A stretch of 64,000 nt of DNA from Pyrinomonadaceae bacterium (GCA_021463165.1 JAJTWY010000008.1:1-64000); one strand, 5' to 3'; positions 25,972 to 35,665 are shown, counted from the first letter of the stretch. The notes: a model not told the origin generated them from the sequence alone. Translations and numbers: made by a program.

Positions 25972-26045
25972 ACTGGCGGTGGAGTTGACCTAAGTGCCAG
26001 GACGCGGAATGCTGCGGGCCGAGGTCTGCGATTCGACTTAATCGC

Positions 26046-26495
26046 TTAATTCGTTCGAATGCGGGTTGTGCGTTCCAGAGCTCTGATGATGCGTTCGAGC
26101 TGTGGCAGCTGCCGTTTTACTATATTTACCTGATCGCGGGCCGCCGGATCAGCGCCGAACCGTTCTACAAACTCCTGCCCGGCGAGCATCGAACGGCGTT
26201 GTTCGGGCGGGATCGCGTCGCGGATGGCCTCGAGCAGCTCATCGCTCGCCTCAAGCAGCTTAAAGGACCACTCTTCCTGTTCCGAGAGGGCAAATTCGAC
26301 TCCTCGGCGTTCGATCTCGGCGATCATATCGCGGTTCGCCTGAGCACTCAACTCGGGATCATGCTGCGTGATGGTCAGCCAACGTCGCACTTCTCTGCGT
26401 GTTAGCGGGCGTTCTGGAGTTGGGCCTGCGGCCTGCGCGGCCACAGACAAAGCCGGTCCAACGAGGATCAAGATGAAGAGAACGAAGGGGCGCAC
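26046..26495 (-). CDS. Small secreted helical protein of unknown function
   Basis: The 149-residue protein starts at GTG 26495, decided by GGAGG eight bases upstream, and opens with a signal peptide (VRPFVLFILILVGPALSVAA). The mature part is charged and almost entirely helical, with RREVRRWLTITQHDPEL and VKRQLPQLERIIRALERTTR. The residues before the GTG do not form a signal peptide. No family is recognised. It follows the metallophosphoesterase gene after 63 bases on the same strand, and 74 bases of unremarkable sequence separate it from the convergent phosphodiesterase. Confidence 0.68.
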   Translation of the reverse strand: MRPFVLFILILVGPALSVAAQAAGPTPERPLTRREVRRWLTITQHDPELSAQANRDMIAEIERRGVEFALSEQEEWSFKLLEASDELLEAIRDAIPPEQRRSMLAGQEFVERFGADPAARDQVNIVKRQLPQLERIIRALERTTRIRTN

Positions 26496-26558
26496 AATTT
26501 GTCCTCCGGAAGTACAGATTCTCAAAAGGCCCCGAGGGTTGTTCGCCCAATCGCCGCA

Positions 26559-27452
26559 TCATTTGGAGCGAATCGTAAGAACACGGATCTCCGGCGGCAC
26601 CATAAATCTAAAAGGAAGGACGCTGCATCCTATGCCGCTGGTTACAAATAGATCGACATTGTTTTGCCGCGTATGGCCGTAGGCATACTTCTGGCCGAAT
26701 GAAGACGGTACGACTGGATTGCCCAAGACCGGGATCCATACCTGTCCACCGTGCGTATGCCCCGCAAGCATAAGCTTCAGGTCCTTTGAGATCGAAAGGT
26801 CGCCTGTGATTACCGGGAAAAGATCGGGACTATGCTGCAAGACCATCAAATTCCCTTGTCCTGCAGCGTCAACGATCGCCTTTGCGTCAGCGGAAGTTTG
26901 TTTCCACGGCTTGTTCAGTTTCAAGTGGTCGATCATCCCGAATATCATTAGTCTCTTACCACCGTTTTCGATCGTCGCGACCTCGTGACGAAGCACCTTG
27001 TAATCAACGCGGGTGAGTTCCGAGGCCACGATGTCGTCGTTATACCAACCGTCGTGATTTCCCAACACCGCGAAAACCCCGTATCTCGCCTTCATTCCTG
27101 CGAGCCCGTCGGCGATGGTTTTCATTGGCATCTTAAGGCCGACTTCTGGAACAGGTTGGTCTTCGATAGATTCCGACACATAATCGCCAAGCATGACGAT
27201 CATGTCGGCGTTCTCCTCGTTGACCCTTTCTACTACTTGACGAAGCCTCTCTTCTGTAACGCCGTTCGAACCTCCGTGAATATCACTCAGCATTACGATC
27301 TTCAGATTGTCGAATTCGGCATCCCAACCCGCTATCTTCAATTCGGCTTTGTTAATAACCAGCCGATGCGGTTCAGCAAAGTAGCCATAGGCCAAGCAGC
27401 CGAAACCGACCACGGCAAGCAGAAGGGCGGAGATCATGACGCGATCTTTCAT
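26559..27452 (-). CDS. Membrane-anchored metallophosphoesterase (YaeI-like)
   Basis: The 297-residue protein has an N-terminal membrane anchor (ISALLLAVVGFGCLAYGYF) and the calcineurin-like two-metal site: MLSDIHGG, LGDYVSE, LGNHDGWYND, QHSPDLFP and AGHTHGGQVW. This order and the short C-terminus match YaeI/YkuE phosphoesterases, some of which act on UDP-diacylglucosamine-like or other lipid phosphodiesters. The substrate here is unknown. It follows UbiD by 32 bases on the same strand. Confidence 0.9.
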   Translation of the reverse strand: MKDRVMISALLLAVVGFGCLAYGYFAEPHRLVINKAELKIAGWDAEFDNLKIVMLSDIHGGSNGVTEERLRQVVERVNEENADMIVMLGDYVSESIEDQPVPEVGLKMPMKTIADGLAGMKARYGVFAVLGNHDGWYNDDIVASELTRVDYKVLRHEVATIENGGKRLMIFGMIDHLKLNKPWKQTSADAKAIVDAAGQGNLMVLQHSPDLFPVITGDLSISKDLKLMLAGHTHGGQVWIPVLGNPVVPSSFGQKYAYGHTRQNNVDLFVTSGIGCSVLPFRFMVPPEIRVLTIRSK

Positions 27453-27484
27453 CCGGTTACGTCTTAGCCTTGCGGGTTGAGAGC

Positions 27485-29242
27485 TTAGGATATGCCGTAG
27501 TCATTCCAACGATCATCGACCCGCTTGACTGTATCCTCGCGGGGCTCAAGTTCTTTCGGATACCACGGTTTCATTCGTGCATCGATAACGATCGGCGCAG
27601 CATAACCGATGTGATTGTTTTGAACGGTGGTCGCACCGGCATGGATATCCCTCGCCGGATCAAATCGCGTCCAGGTTGCCCAGAGAAATTTGTTAGTCGA
27701 ACGAGCAAACTCGATATTGTCGTGGAGAACGATCATCTGCCAATCGCCGAATTTCCCCGATGTCGCGATACGCCCGGCCAAATTCTGATCCTTTGCGTAT
27801 TCGGCGCCCTCGACGACCAGACATCCGCCGCAGAACGGCTCAGCCTTGGTGATGCCAATGGGTAATTCACCGTGAAACTCATTGACAAGCTCCCGTTTAG
27901 CCTCCCCCATGCCCATCAAGATCGCCTTGCTGCCGTGATTAATCTTGCCACTTGCATAATCAAGCGTGTCAAAGGCTGTTTGGCTAAAAACGAACAGGTC
28001 GCGGTGCCATTCAACACGTTCGAGAATGTGTTCGAAGAGTCTTTTGAAGTCTTTCAAGTCCAGAACGGCATCGGTCAGAAGGAGGAATTTGGTCAGAGAC
28101 AGCTGCCCTTCGCCAAGGATGCGGAATCCTGCGGACAGGCCCTCGCGGGCGTATCTGTCCTTAACAACAGCCGCAGAAAGCGAATGAAATCCGGTTTCGC
28201 CATAGCTCCAGAGGTCGCGAACCCCCGGCATAACAAGCGGAAACAGCGGTGAAAGCAGTTCCTGAAGATAGTCACCGATCAGAAAATCTTCCTGACGAGG
28301 TTTGCCCACGACCGTCGCCGGGAAAATAGCGTCTTTTCGGTGAAAGACGGCATCGGCACGAAAGACCGGATAGTCATGAGCGAGAGAATAATAACCATAG
28401 TGATCACCGAATGGGCCCTCGAGCCGGCGTTCGTGAGGAGCAACGCTGCCGCAGATAGCAAATTCGGCTTCTGCTATCAGTCTGTGGCGGTTTCTTCCAA
28501 GCGGGTTGTCGATCGTGGTTATTTTGCCGTCGTTTAGAAGCGATGCGAGCAGCAGTTCCGGGACGTCTTCGGGCAACGGGGCTATCGCTGCCAATATGAT
28601 TGCCGGTGGGCCGCCAAGAAAGATGGTTGCCGGAAGCGGTCTGTTCTGTCTTTCCGCTTCAAAGTAATGAAACCCGCCGCCTTTTGCGATCTGCCAATGG
28701 ATCCCCGTCGAACATTTAGCGTAACGCTGGATCCGGTACATTCCGAAATTATGTTTTCCGGAAGTCGGGCTTTCCGTATAAACCAACGGAAGCGTAATAA
28801 AATGTCCGCCGTCTTCAGGCCAGAGCTGAAGAAGCGGAAGTTTTTCGAGATCGACCGATTCCTGCCGCGATTCGAGCACGGCGGCCTTCCGAACCACTTT
28901 TGTGCCGAATTTTAGTGCCGAACTGGCAAGATCACGATACTCCCATAGCTTTGCCGGGGTTGGCGGAAGAAGGTTTTCGGCGGCATGCACCGCGCGTTTG
29001 ACGAACTCGAGCGGTTTGGAGCCGAAAGCTAGATCGATGCGCTTTCGAGTACCAAACAGGTTGGTAACAACCGGAAAATCCGACCCTTTTACTCTACGAA
29101 AAAGGAGGGCTTTCCCTTCATTCTCGATCACTCGACGATGGATCTCGGCGATCTCGAGATAGGGGTCCACCTCAACCACAATTTCAGCGAGATCATTCTC
29201 CCGTCGAAGCAGATCAATCAATGATCGGAGGTTCTTGTGCAT
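27485..29242 (-). CDS. UbiD family decarboxylase
   Basis: The 585-residue protein has the UbiD fold signature along its length. Examples are the start MHKNLRSLIDLLRREND, the central MYRIQRYAKCSTGIHWQ and GPFGDHYGYYSLAHDYPVF, a classic stretch with the acid and aromatic residues around prenylated FMN, and the late GIGKTDAIA-like region. It should decarboxylate an aromatic or polyprenyl acid, perhaps in menaquinone synthesis, using prFMN supplied by a UbiX that is not in this window. The start ATG at 29242 lies 12 bases past the M16 protease stop, so the two are probably cotranscribed. Confidence 0.88.
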   Translation of the reverse strand: MHKNLRSLIDLLRRENDLAEIVVEVDPYLEIAEIHRRVIENEGKALLFRRVKGSDFPVVTNLFGTRKRIDLAFGSKPLEFVKRAVHAAENLLPPTPAKLWEYRDLASSALKFGTKVVRKAAVLESRQESVDLEKLPLLQLWPEDGGHFITLPLVYTESPTSGKHNFGMYRIQRYAKCSTGIHWQIAKGGGFHYFEAERQNRPLPATIFLGGPPAIILAAIAPLPEDVPELLLASLLNDGKITTIDNPLGRNRHRLIAEAEFAICGSVAPHERRLEGPFGDHYGYYSLAHDYPVFRADAVFHRKDAIFPATVVGKPRQEDFLIGDYLQELLSPLFPLVMPGVRDLWSYGETGFHSLSAAVVKDRYAREGLSAGFRILGEGQLSLTKFLLLTDAVLDLKDFKRLFEHILERVEWHRDLFVFSQTAFDTLDYASGKINHGSKAILMGMGEAKRELVNEFHGELPIGITKAEPFCGGCLVVEGAEYAKDQNLAGRIATSGKFGDWQMIVLHDNIEFARSTNKFLWATWTRFDPARDIHAGATTVQNNHIGYAAPIVIDARMKPWYPKELEPREDTVKRVDDRWNDYGIS

Positions 29243-29254
29243 TCTAGAAACGCG

Positions 29255-30691
29255 TTACTTGAACTCGGCTCCGCTTAGCGTGAGCGAATCTGCCGCGACT
29301 ACGTCGATCCTGGCGGTTGAAAATCGCTTAGCGAGGTCGTCCTTAAACACTGAGTAGTCACCGACAATTATCAGGTCGCCTCCGCGCATATTCCCCGTGG
29401 CAAATTCTCGGACTTGTTCCGCTGTAACCCGGTTCACATCGCCGATAAAGGAGTTCAGATCAGACGTCGGGAGAGCATACACAAATAGATCCCCGAGCGC
29501 GGCGGCAAGTTGAGACCCTGTTTCAAAGTTACGGCCAAATCCTCCGATGATCACCGCTTTTCGCGGCACAAGTTCCGATTCACCAGTGTCGGTGTCGACC
29601 ATGCGCTTGAGCTCGGCCAGAACGAGGTCTGCGACCTCTGCCGCCGATTCGTTCTTGGTTTGGATGGTAGCGGCGAAATTCGTAGAGGATCGCCGCCATG
29701 CGAAACTACTTCCGGCTCCGTAGCTCAGGCCGCGCTTGATGCGGATCTCAGTATTGAGTCTCGACGAATAGCCGCCGCCAAAGATGGAATTGAACACTGA
29801 GGCGGTGAAGAAGCTGGGGGTTGCCCGCTGTATCGGATACAAGCGTTTGGCATACATAACTGCGGCTTGCCCCGATCTGGGAAGATCTACCACCATTATT
29901 CTGCGATACAAAGGCACTTGCCCCTTCCCGATACTCGTTCCGACTCCTTTGCCGATAGCATCGGAGCGCGGTGATCGCCAGCGGCCGAAGTGTCTCTTCG
30001 CGAGCGAATTTGCGAGGCCGGCATCGATGTCGCCGGTAAAGATCAGAATGGACGAATCGGGCCGGTAGTTTTGCTGATAAAACCCCGCTATATCTGGAAC
30101 GTTGATCGATGAAATGCTCGCCTTCGTGCCGCCTGCGGGATGTTCATCAAAGCTATACCGGCTCGCAACGAAACCGGCAAGGAAAGATGGTTGTTTCAAG
30201 TTGTAGGTCAGCCCGTCGAGTGTTTGCGTCCTCAGAAGATCAAGTTCATCCTTTGCAAACTTAGGATTCAACGCAACGTCCGCAAATATCGCCAAGGCTT
30301 GGGATAATTTATCGGAAGTGACGGTTATGGCTGCGAAGGACCCGTTCCATCCGGCCCCGCTCGCGATCGACCCGCCGAGAAACTCAACTGACTCGGCGAT
30401 CTCGGTCGCGGTCCGCCTCTTTGTCCCTTTTGTCAGCATCGTGGCCGTCAGGCTGGCCAGGCCCGCCTTCTGACGAGATTCGACCCCGGCTCCGTTCGCG
30501 ACGACCAGCCTAGTTGTGATCAGTGGCGAGCCGGTCTTTCGGACTACTCGAACCGTAAGGCCGTTTGCAAGTTTTGTTTGGGTGATAGGTGGGATCGCAA
30601 CGGGTCTCGACGGCCCCGGCTCCGGGATCATGACCTGAGCCTCAATAGCCGTTGAAAGAATAAAAAGGAGGGCAAGGTTTCTGATGAACAT
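29255..30691 (-). CDS. M16 family peptidase-like subunit lacking the zinc motif
   Basis: The 478-residue protein, with a signal peptide (MFIRNLALLFILSTAIEA), shows the two-lobed M16 (insulinase/processing peptidase) fold. The HxxEH zinc motif expected near the N-terminus is replaced by AGLASLTATMLTKG, so it cannot bind zinc there. The late region keeps the RGLSYGAGSSFAWRR strand typical of M16 partner subunits. It is most likely the non-catalytic half of a heterodimeric protease with the next-upstream gene, as in the PqqL/PqqF-like and mitochondrial processing peptidase pairs. Its ATG overlaps that gene's TAA stop (TAATG), with GGAGG inside the upstream coding end. Confidence 0.88.
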   Translation of the reverse strand: MFIRNLALLFILSTAIEAQVMIPEPGPSRPVAIPPITQTKLANGLTVRVVRKTGSPLITTRLVVANGAGVESRQKAGLASLTATMLTKGTKRRTATEIAESVEFLGGSIASGAGWNGSFAAITVTSDKLSQALAIFADVALNPKFAKDELDLLRTQTLDGLTYNLKQPSFLAGFVASRYSFDEHPAGGTKASISSINVPDIAGFYQQNYRPDSSILIFTGDIDAGLANSLAKRHFGRWRSPRSDAIGKGVGTSIGKGQVPLYRRIMVVDLPRSGQAAVMYAKRLYPIQRATPSFFTASVFNSIFGGGYSSRLNTEIRIKRGLSYGAGSSFAWRRSSTNFAATIQTKNESAAEVADLVLAELKRMVDTDTGESELVPRKAVIIGGFGRNFETGSQLAAALGDLFVYALPTSDLNSFIGDVNRVTAEQVREFATGNMRGGDLIIVGDYSVFKDDLAKRFSTARIDVVAADSLTLSGAEFK

Positions 30692-32022
30692 TATTTTGAA
30701 CCTCCTTCATTGTCGTAATGGATCACTACTCGATTCGTCGGAGTAAAGTATTTTCTCATTACTCGCAGAACGTCGGCGGCCGTGACGGCCTGCAGCTTCG
30801 CAACGGAGGTGTTGACAGCTTTCGGGTCGTTGTCATAGGTTATTCCGTCCTGGATCGCCTCGGCCTTGCCTTCGTTCGTCTCCAAGGCGACTATAGTCTG
30901 CGACACAAGCTGGTTCTTAGCCCTCGCGAGTTCGCGTGCGGTCACTCCCTTGGTCTGGATCAGTTTAAGTTCGTTAAGGATCGATCGCTCTAGGCTCTGG
31001 CCGTCCTTCCCTTCACTGGCTATCGCAAAGAAATAGAGCAAACCTCCGTCGACCTTCATGTCGAACGTAAACGAAGCGTCTTGGGCTATCTGCTGCTTGT
31101 AAACGAGGCTCTGGTATAGGCGCGAACTCTCACCGTCGCTGAGAATAGTTGCGGCAAGGTCCAACGCAGGTGTGTCGGGATGCGACGATGGGGGAGCAAG
31201 ATAAGTTATCGCTACCGCGGGGAATGGCACATTGGGCGCCGTCTTTTCGTAGCGCTTCTCGGCTGTTCTGGTTGGTTCCTTCGCGGTCACCCGTGGAATA
31301 GCCGAGCTCGGATTCGTGAGGTGGCTGAAGTATTTGTCCGTCCATGTGTCGAGCTGCTGCTGTTCAAAGTCGCCAACTACTATAAGATATGCGTTATCAG
31401 GGCGATAGTAGGTTGCATAAAACGACCTGGCGTCGGCCGGTGTCGCGGCGCTCAGTTGTTCGAGATCGCCTATGACCCCACGCTTGTACGGATGGACGGT
31501 ATAAGAGAGGCTATTTATGTATTCGAAGAGCCGCCCATAGGGTTGCGCGAGGACGCTCTGTCGAAACTCTTCCTTGACGACATCCCTTTCCGAGGCGAAA
31601 TTGGCGTCATCAACATTGAGATTCTGCATTCGCTCGGCTTCCGCCCAGAGAAGGGGTTCGAGATAATTTGAGGGAACCACTTCGTAATAATCCGTGTAGT
31701 CATCCCAAGTCGACGCGTTATTGAAGCCCCCGACGTCTTCCGTGAGGCGATCCAATTTTTCGCTAGGCATGTTCTTGGTTGACTTGAACATCATATGTTC
31801 GAACATGTGAGCAAACCCCGATCGTCCCTGTGGATCGTCCTTACCGCCGACACGATACCAGACGCGGATCGCAACGGTCGGACTCGAGCCATCGCGAACC
31901 GACACGACCCGCAAACCATTGCTAAGCGATCGTTCCTTGATATCTAGCTTGGCAACCTTCACCTGCGCCACTGCAGCACAGGTGACGAAGAGAATAGAAA
32001 TGAATAGTGAAACTAGGCGCAT
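30691..32022 (-). CDS. M16 zinc metalloprotease, catalytic subunit
   Basis: The 443-residue exported protein (signal peptide MRLVSLFISILFVTCAAVA) has the inverted zinc motif HMFEH in SGFAHMFEHMMFKST and the downstream acid in EAERMQNLNV. The C-terminal lobe has the usual SRLYQSLVYKQQIAQD segment. It should cleave small peptides or proteins outside the cytoplasm. Its stop and the next gene's start overlap (TAATG), so the catalytic and non-catalytic halves are made together. The gene lies 47 bases past hbd on the same strand, so hbd-M16-M16-ubiD-phosphoesterase may be one transcript. Confidence 0.92.
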   Translation of the reverse strand: MRLVSLFISILFVTCAAVAQVKVAKLDIKERSLSNGLRVVSVRDGSSPTVAIRVWYRVGGKDDPQGRSGFAHMFEHMMFKSTKNMPSEKLDRLTEDVGGFNNASTWDDYTDYYEVVPSNYLEPLLWAEAERMQNLNVDDANFASERDVVKEEFRQSVLAQPYGRLFEYINSLSYTVHPYKRGVIGDLEQLSAATPADARSFYATYYRPDNAYLIVVGDFEQQQLDTWTDKYFSHLTNPSSAIPRVTAKEPTRTAEKRYEKTAPNVPFPAVAITYLAPPSSHPDTPALDLAATILSDGESSRLYQSLVYKQQIAQDASFTFDMKVDGGLLYFFAIASEGKDGQSLERSILNELKLIQTKGVTARELARAKNQLVSQTIVALETNEGKAEAIQDGITYDNDPKAVNTSVAKLQAVTAADVLRVMRKYFTPTNRVVIHYDNEGGSK

Positions 32023-32069
32023 CAGAGATCCTCAGTTATGACGAGCGGTGTTTGAAAAAGCTCGGGCCG

Positions 32070-32918
32070 TTAGGAATAGTCGTAAAAGCCCTTCCCTGTT
32101 TTGCGTCCATGCCATCCCGCATCTACATATTTCTTGAGCAACGGGCAAGGCCGGTATTTGGGATCGCCAAGTCCCTCGTGGAGGACATTCAAGATGGCGA
32201 GGCATACGTCGAGTCCAATGAAATCTGCAAGTGTCAACGGCCCCATCGGGTGGTTCATTCCCAGTTTCATTATCTCGTCGATCGACTCCTTGGTTGCGAC
32301 ACCCTCGTGAAGGGCAAAGACCGCCTCATTGATCATTGGCATTAGGACGCGGTTTGACACAAATCCCGGATAATCATTGCATTCGACCGGCACCTTGCCG
32401 AGCCGTTCTGACAGCTCCTTGACGCTCACGTAAGTCTCATCAGATGTTGCAATTCCGCGGATTACCTCAACCAGTTTCATAAGCGGAACCGGATTGAAAA
32501 AGTGCATTCCAATAACCTTGTCAGGTCGACCGGTGACCGCAGCGATCTTGGTGATCGATATCGATGATGTGTTTGAAGAAAGGATCGTTTCCGGTGCCGT
32601 TACTCGGTCGAGCTCTTCGAAGATCTTCTTTTTGATCGCAAAATCCTCCGACGCAGCTTCAACCACCAGTGAACAGCCCCTAAGATCTTCGAGCGAGGTT
32701 GTGGTTTTGATGCGGCAGAGGGTATCCAGTCTCTGTTCTTCGGTGATAGTTTCCTTTTTCACGAACCGATCCACACTTTTGCGGATATTCGCCAGTCCGC
32801 GTTCGACAGCCTCGGTCGAAATGTCACACATCATGACGTCAAAACCAGCTCCCGCAGCCGTCTGGGCTATGCCATTGCCCATCGTACCTGCACCTACTAC
32901 GCCGATAAGTAAACTCAT
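32070..32918 (-). CDS. hbd: 3-hydroxybutyryl-CoA dehydrogenase
   Basis: The 282-residue protein is the stand-alone NAD(P)-dependent 3-hydroxyacyl-CoA dehydrogenase. It has a Rossmann start [30 protein letters not shown], the catalytic histidine segment [17 protein letters not shown] and the closing [17 protein letters not shown] with [14 protein letters not shown]. It interconverts 3-hydroxybutyryl-CoA and acetoacetyl-CoA. The thiolase at 33564-34754 catalyses the next step, so the two genes, with one membrane protein between them, serve the same short-chain route (fatty acid breakdown, polyhydroxybutyrate or butyrate metabolism). Length is normal and motifs intact. Confidence 0.94.
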   Translation of the reverse strand: MSLLIGVVGAGTMGNGIAQTAAGAGFDVMMCDISTEAVERGLANIRKSVDRFVKKETITEEQRLDTLCRIKTTTSLEDLRGCSLVVEAASEDFAIKKKIFEELDRVTAPETILSSNTSSISITKIAAVTGRPDKVIGMHFFNPVPLMKLVEVIRGIATSDETYVSVKELSERLGKVPVECNDYPGFVSNRVLMPMINEAVFALHEGVATKESIDEIMKLGMNHPMGPLTLADFIGLDVCLAILNVLHEGLGDPKYRPCPLLKKYVDAGWHGRKTGKGFYDYS

Positions 32919-32989
32919 GTTGAATTATTCCCTTCTTAAGTTTCTGAATGAAAGAATAAATCTATCAAATAGGTCTCATTAATCGAAAC

Positions 32990-33017
32990 GGGCGTTGCGC
33001 CAAAATACGCAACGCCC
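32990..33017. terminator. Strong hairpin between membrane protein gene and hbd
   Basis: GGGCGTTGCG at 32990-32999 pairs perfectly with CGCAACGCCC at 33008-33017 around an eight-base loop. It lies 24 bases beyond the stop of the minus-strand membrane protein gene and upstream of hbd. No good T-run follows on either strand, so it may attenuate rather than stop transcription. Confidence 0.55.
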
Positions 33018-33040
33018 AATACCGCTATGCTTTCGGAAAG

Positions 33041-33502
33041 CTACTGCCAACTATTCGGCGGAGGAGCGGCGACATTTGCCGTTCCGGCTAGCTCGGCTCG
33101 ATATGCCGGATCGTTAAAATATCGCTTGCCTTCGTCGCTGAATAAGAATATCAAGCCAAAAACGCCTATCGCCGTCCCGAACGGGAAGGACATGCACGCC
33201 ATGATTGAGGCGATAACCGCCCAGATCCAGGCCCACGGTTTCTCGGTTCGCAACCCGTAACCGGCGATGATCTTTGGAACAGAGAACAGGATCACAAAGA
33301 CAAATGCGATCGCAAACGCCACGACCAAGATGGTCATTATCAATTCGGGCGGCGGATCGCCAGCTTTCTGTGGTACCTGGGTGAATACCAGCCCGAACAG
33401 TCCGATGTAGATGACCGCAATTCCCGCGACGATCACGATATTAAGGGCTGTGTATATCCAAAACAGGAGACCGAGCAGCCGAGCCTTATCATGTGCGTTC
33501 AT
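33041..33502 (-). CDS. Four-helix membrane protein of unknown function
   Basis: The 153-residue protein shows about four hydrophobic helices (LLFWIYTALNIVIVAGIAVI, TILVVAFAIAFVFVILF, WIWAVIASIMACMSFPFG, AIGVFGLIFLF). The short hydrophilic tail ends PPPNSWQ. The WAWIWAVIASI to GIYGLIFLF pattern resembles many small bacterial proteins of unknown function with a 'DUF-type' four-helix layout. It sits between thiolase (61 bases) and hbd on the same strand; a metabolic link is not evident. Function unknown. Confidence 0.72.
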   Translation of the reverse strand: MNAHDKARLLGLLFWIYTALNIVIVAGIAVIYIGLFGLVFTQVPQKAGDPPPELIMTILVVAFAIAFVFVILFSVPKIIAGYGLRTEKPWAWIWAVIASIMACMSFPFGTAIGVFGLIFLFSDEGKRYFNDPAYRAELAGTANVAAPPPNSWQ

Positions 33503-33563
33503 AATAGTTAATCCTCATAGTCACTGTACGAACTCGCCCTGGGATTTGTTGCAGCTCGCTGCT

Positions 33564-34754
33564 CTAATCGCGTTCGACAGCGAGCGCGACCGAGTTACCG
33601 CCTCCGAGGCAGAGTGCCGCGACCCCGCGTTTTGCCCCACGTCGCCTCATCTCGTACAAAAGCGTTGTCAAGACACGGCTGCCCGAATTGCCGATCGCAT
33701 GCCCGAGCGCAACCGCACCGCCATTGACATTCACCTTGTCCAGATCGAGGCCGAGTTCCTTCATTACGCCGAGGGCCTGTACCGAAAACGCTTCGTTAAG
33801 TTCGAAAAGGTCAACGTCTCGAATATCCCAGCCAGCCTTGGCGAGAAGATTTTGCACACCTTTGACCGGCGCCATCATTATCATTTTAGGCTCGATCCCG
33901 GAACTCGCCCACGCAACCACGCGACCAAATGGTTCGATTCCATGGCTGGCCGCATTTTCCGCCGATGTCACGACCAGAGCCGACGCTCCATCGTTGACGC
34001 CCGGTGCATTGCCGGCCGTCACCGTACCACCGTCTTTCTTGAATGCGGGTCGCAGTTTACCCAGGTTCTCGACGGTCGTGTCGGGCCGGACAGGTTCGTC
34101 ATGATCCAGAACGACCGGCTCGCCCTTCTTTTGCGGGATCTCGATCGGAACGATCTCATCCGCGAATCGTCCGGCTTGCTGGGCCTCGACCGCTTTTCGA
34201 TGAGAGTTGTAAGCGAAGTTGTCCTGTTCGTCTCGGCCGATCTGATACTTTTCGGCAACAACTTCACCGGTGTTTCCCATGTGCCAATTTTCAAAGGGGC
34301 ACCATAAACCGTCGTGGATCATGAGGTCGGTCGCGGTCTGATCACCCATTCTGAAGCCCTCACGAGCAGTCTTAAGTGCGTAAGGAATATTGGACATCGA
34401 CTCCATTCCGCCTGCAACGACATATTCGGCGTCGCCTAGCTGCACGGCTTGCGACGCGAGCGCGACCGCGCGCAACCCAGATCCACAGACCATGTTGACA
34501 GTTAGCGCCGATACCTCAGGCGGAAGTCCCGCCTTCAAGGCTGCCTGTCGAGCCGGAGCCTGTCCTATGCCGGCCTGGACGACACACCCCATTATCACCT
34601 CGTCCACTTTCTCGGCAGGAATACCTGCACGCACGATGGCTTCCCTAATGGCGATCGCCCCCAGCTCGGGTGCCGAAAATCCCTTTAACAATCCCTGAAA
34701 CTTACCAGTCGGGGTTCTTGCTGCACTGATTATTACTGCTTGTTTTGTATTCAC
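33564..34754 (-). CDS. Acetyl-CoA acetyltransferase (thiolase II)
   Basis: The 396-residue protein carries all thiolase signatures: the nucleophile Cys in [32 protein letters not shown] with its His, and [15 protein letters not shown] with the second Cys. It reversibly condenses two acetyl-CoA to acetoacetyl-CoA, feeding hbd downstream in the same direction. Whether it acts in synthesis or breakdown is not clear from sequence. The start ATG at 34754 gives the normal N-terminus [15 protein letters not shown]. Its promoter should lie in the 47 bases before it. Confidence 0.95.
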   Translation of the reverse strand: MNTKQAVIISAARTPTGKFQGLLKGFSAPELGAIAIREAIVRAGIPAEKVDEVIMGCVVQAGIGQAPARQAALKAGLPPEVSALTVNMVCGSGLRAVALASQAVQLGDAEYVVAGGMESMSNIPYALKTAREGFRMGDQTATDLMIHDGLWCPFENWHMGNTGEVVAEKYQIGRDEQDNFAYNSHRKAVEAQQAGRFADEIVPIEIPQKKGEPVVLDHDEPVRPDTTVENLGKLRPAFKKDGGTVTAGNAPGVNDGASALVVTSAENAASHGIEPFGRVVAWASSGIEPKMIMMAPVKGVQNLLAKAGWDIRDVDLFELNEAFSVQALGVMKELGLDLDKVNVNGGAVALGHAIGNSGSRVLTTLLYEMRRRGAKRGVAALCLGGGNSVALAVERD

Positions 34755-34801
34755 GTATATAACTTCCTCTAGTATTCGATCAAAATAAACCCAAATTCAG
34801 C

Positions 34802-35257
34802 CTAATCTTCACCAATATCTTCGTTCCAGATCTCTGGATTCTTCGAGATGAAACTCGCAAGCAGATCGACACATTCTTTCGAGTCCATATCGATCACCCG
34901 AACGCCGCACTCTCGTAGCCAGTCGATCCCGCCTTGAAAGGTTCGTGATTCGCCCACGATCACGGTTCCGATACCAAACTGCCGAACGAGCCCGCTGCAA
35001 TACCAGCAGGGAGCAAGGGTTGTCACCATGGTCGTATTCTTGTAGCTTCGCTGTCGCCCTGCTTTTCGAAACGCATCGGTTTCTCCATGAACGGAGGGGT
35101 CATCCTCCTGCACACGCCGATTGTGGCCGCGGCCCAAAACGGTTCCTGATGCATCAAACAATGCCGCCCCGATCGGAATACCGCCTTCCGCGAATCCGAT
35201 CTCAGCTTCCTCGATTGCAACAGCCAGCATTTCCGCGTGGTTCGGTTCAGAAATCAT
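34802..35257 (-). CDS. Cytosine deaminase, yeast type
   Basis: The 151-residue protein has the nucleoside deaminase zinc site HGETDAF (H57, E59) and APCWYCSG (C84, C87). The short length and C-terminal WNEDIGED match the yeast cytosine deaminase FCY1 rather than the larger bacterial CodA barrel. It should convert cytosine to uracil for pyrimidine salvage. The open frame extends to 35506, but the ATG at 35257 begins the fold. It is divergent from the 35306 gene by 48 bases and shows no strong ribosome binding site. A guanine deaminase cannot be fully excluded. Confidence 0.86.
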   Translation of the reverse strand: MISEPNHAEMLAVAIEEAEIGFAEGGIPIGAALFDASGTVLGRGHNRRVQEDDPSVHGETDAFRKAGRQRSYKNTTMVTTLAPCWYCSGLVRQFGIGTVIVGESRTFQGGIDWLRECGVRVIDMDSKECVDLLASFISKNPEIWNEDIGED

Positions 35258-35305
35258 TACGTCAATTTTATTCGCAAAAGGGCTCGATATGCTAACCTCG
35301 AAAAT

Positions 35306-35665
35306 ATGTCCCAGAATTTTAGCGCCGGTGATTTCCTGGTTTTTCAGCTCGAGTCCGGCTTTGCTCTGCTCAGGCTGCTCGGCCTTGAAGAGGCGGCCGA
35401 TGGGAGGATCTGGCACGTAGCTGCCTATGGCGATTTCTTCCCTGATGTCGAATCTGCGGAAGCCGCGACGGCCGAGCCTTCTCGCCTGTTGGTGAACTCG
35501 CCGCATATCGCTTTGACCACCTGGGCGTTTGAAAGCTCTCAGGTAGCGCGGTTGTCAAATGTAGAGCTCACGGAGGCTGAGATCGCCCCGATGTCCCGTT
35601 GGCTTTCCGATCCAGGCCGTCAGGTTTCGGATCGCTCCGTACGCCTGCTGCTCGGGTTAAGATGA
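35306..35665 (+). CDS. Small protein of unknown function
   Basis: The 119-residue protein starts MSQNFSAGDFLVFQLESGFA and continues with a compact alpha/beta sequence (RIWHVAAYGDFFPDVESAEA, then WLSDPGRQVSDRSVRLLLG). No signal peptide, membrane helix or catalytic motif is visible, and I recognise no family. The opening GDFLVFQLESGFALLRLLGL resembles the short beta-barrel start of proteins that sense or bind small ligands, but this is only a resemblance. An earlier in-frame start exists at 35237; the ATG at 35306 is preferred. The end converges with the zinc-ribbon gene by nine bases. Confidence 0.6.
   Translation: MSQNFSAGDFLVFQLESGFALLRLLGLEEAADGRIWHVAAYGDFFPDVESAEAATAEPSRLLVNSPHIALTTWAFESSQVARLSNVELTEAEIAPMSRWLSDPGRQVSDRSVRLLLGLR

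Noticed and set aside
33411..34307. Plus-strand frame of 298 codons opposite the thiolase gene.
   Set aside because: The opposite strand holds all thiolase signatures; this frame is a by-product of codon use.
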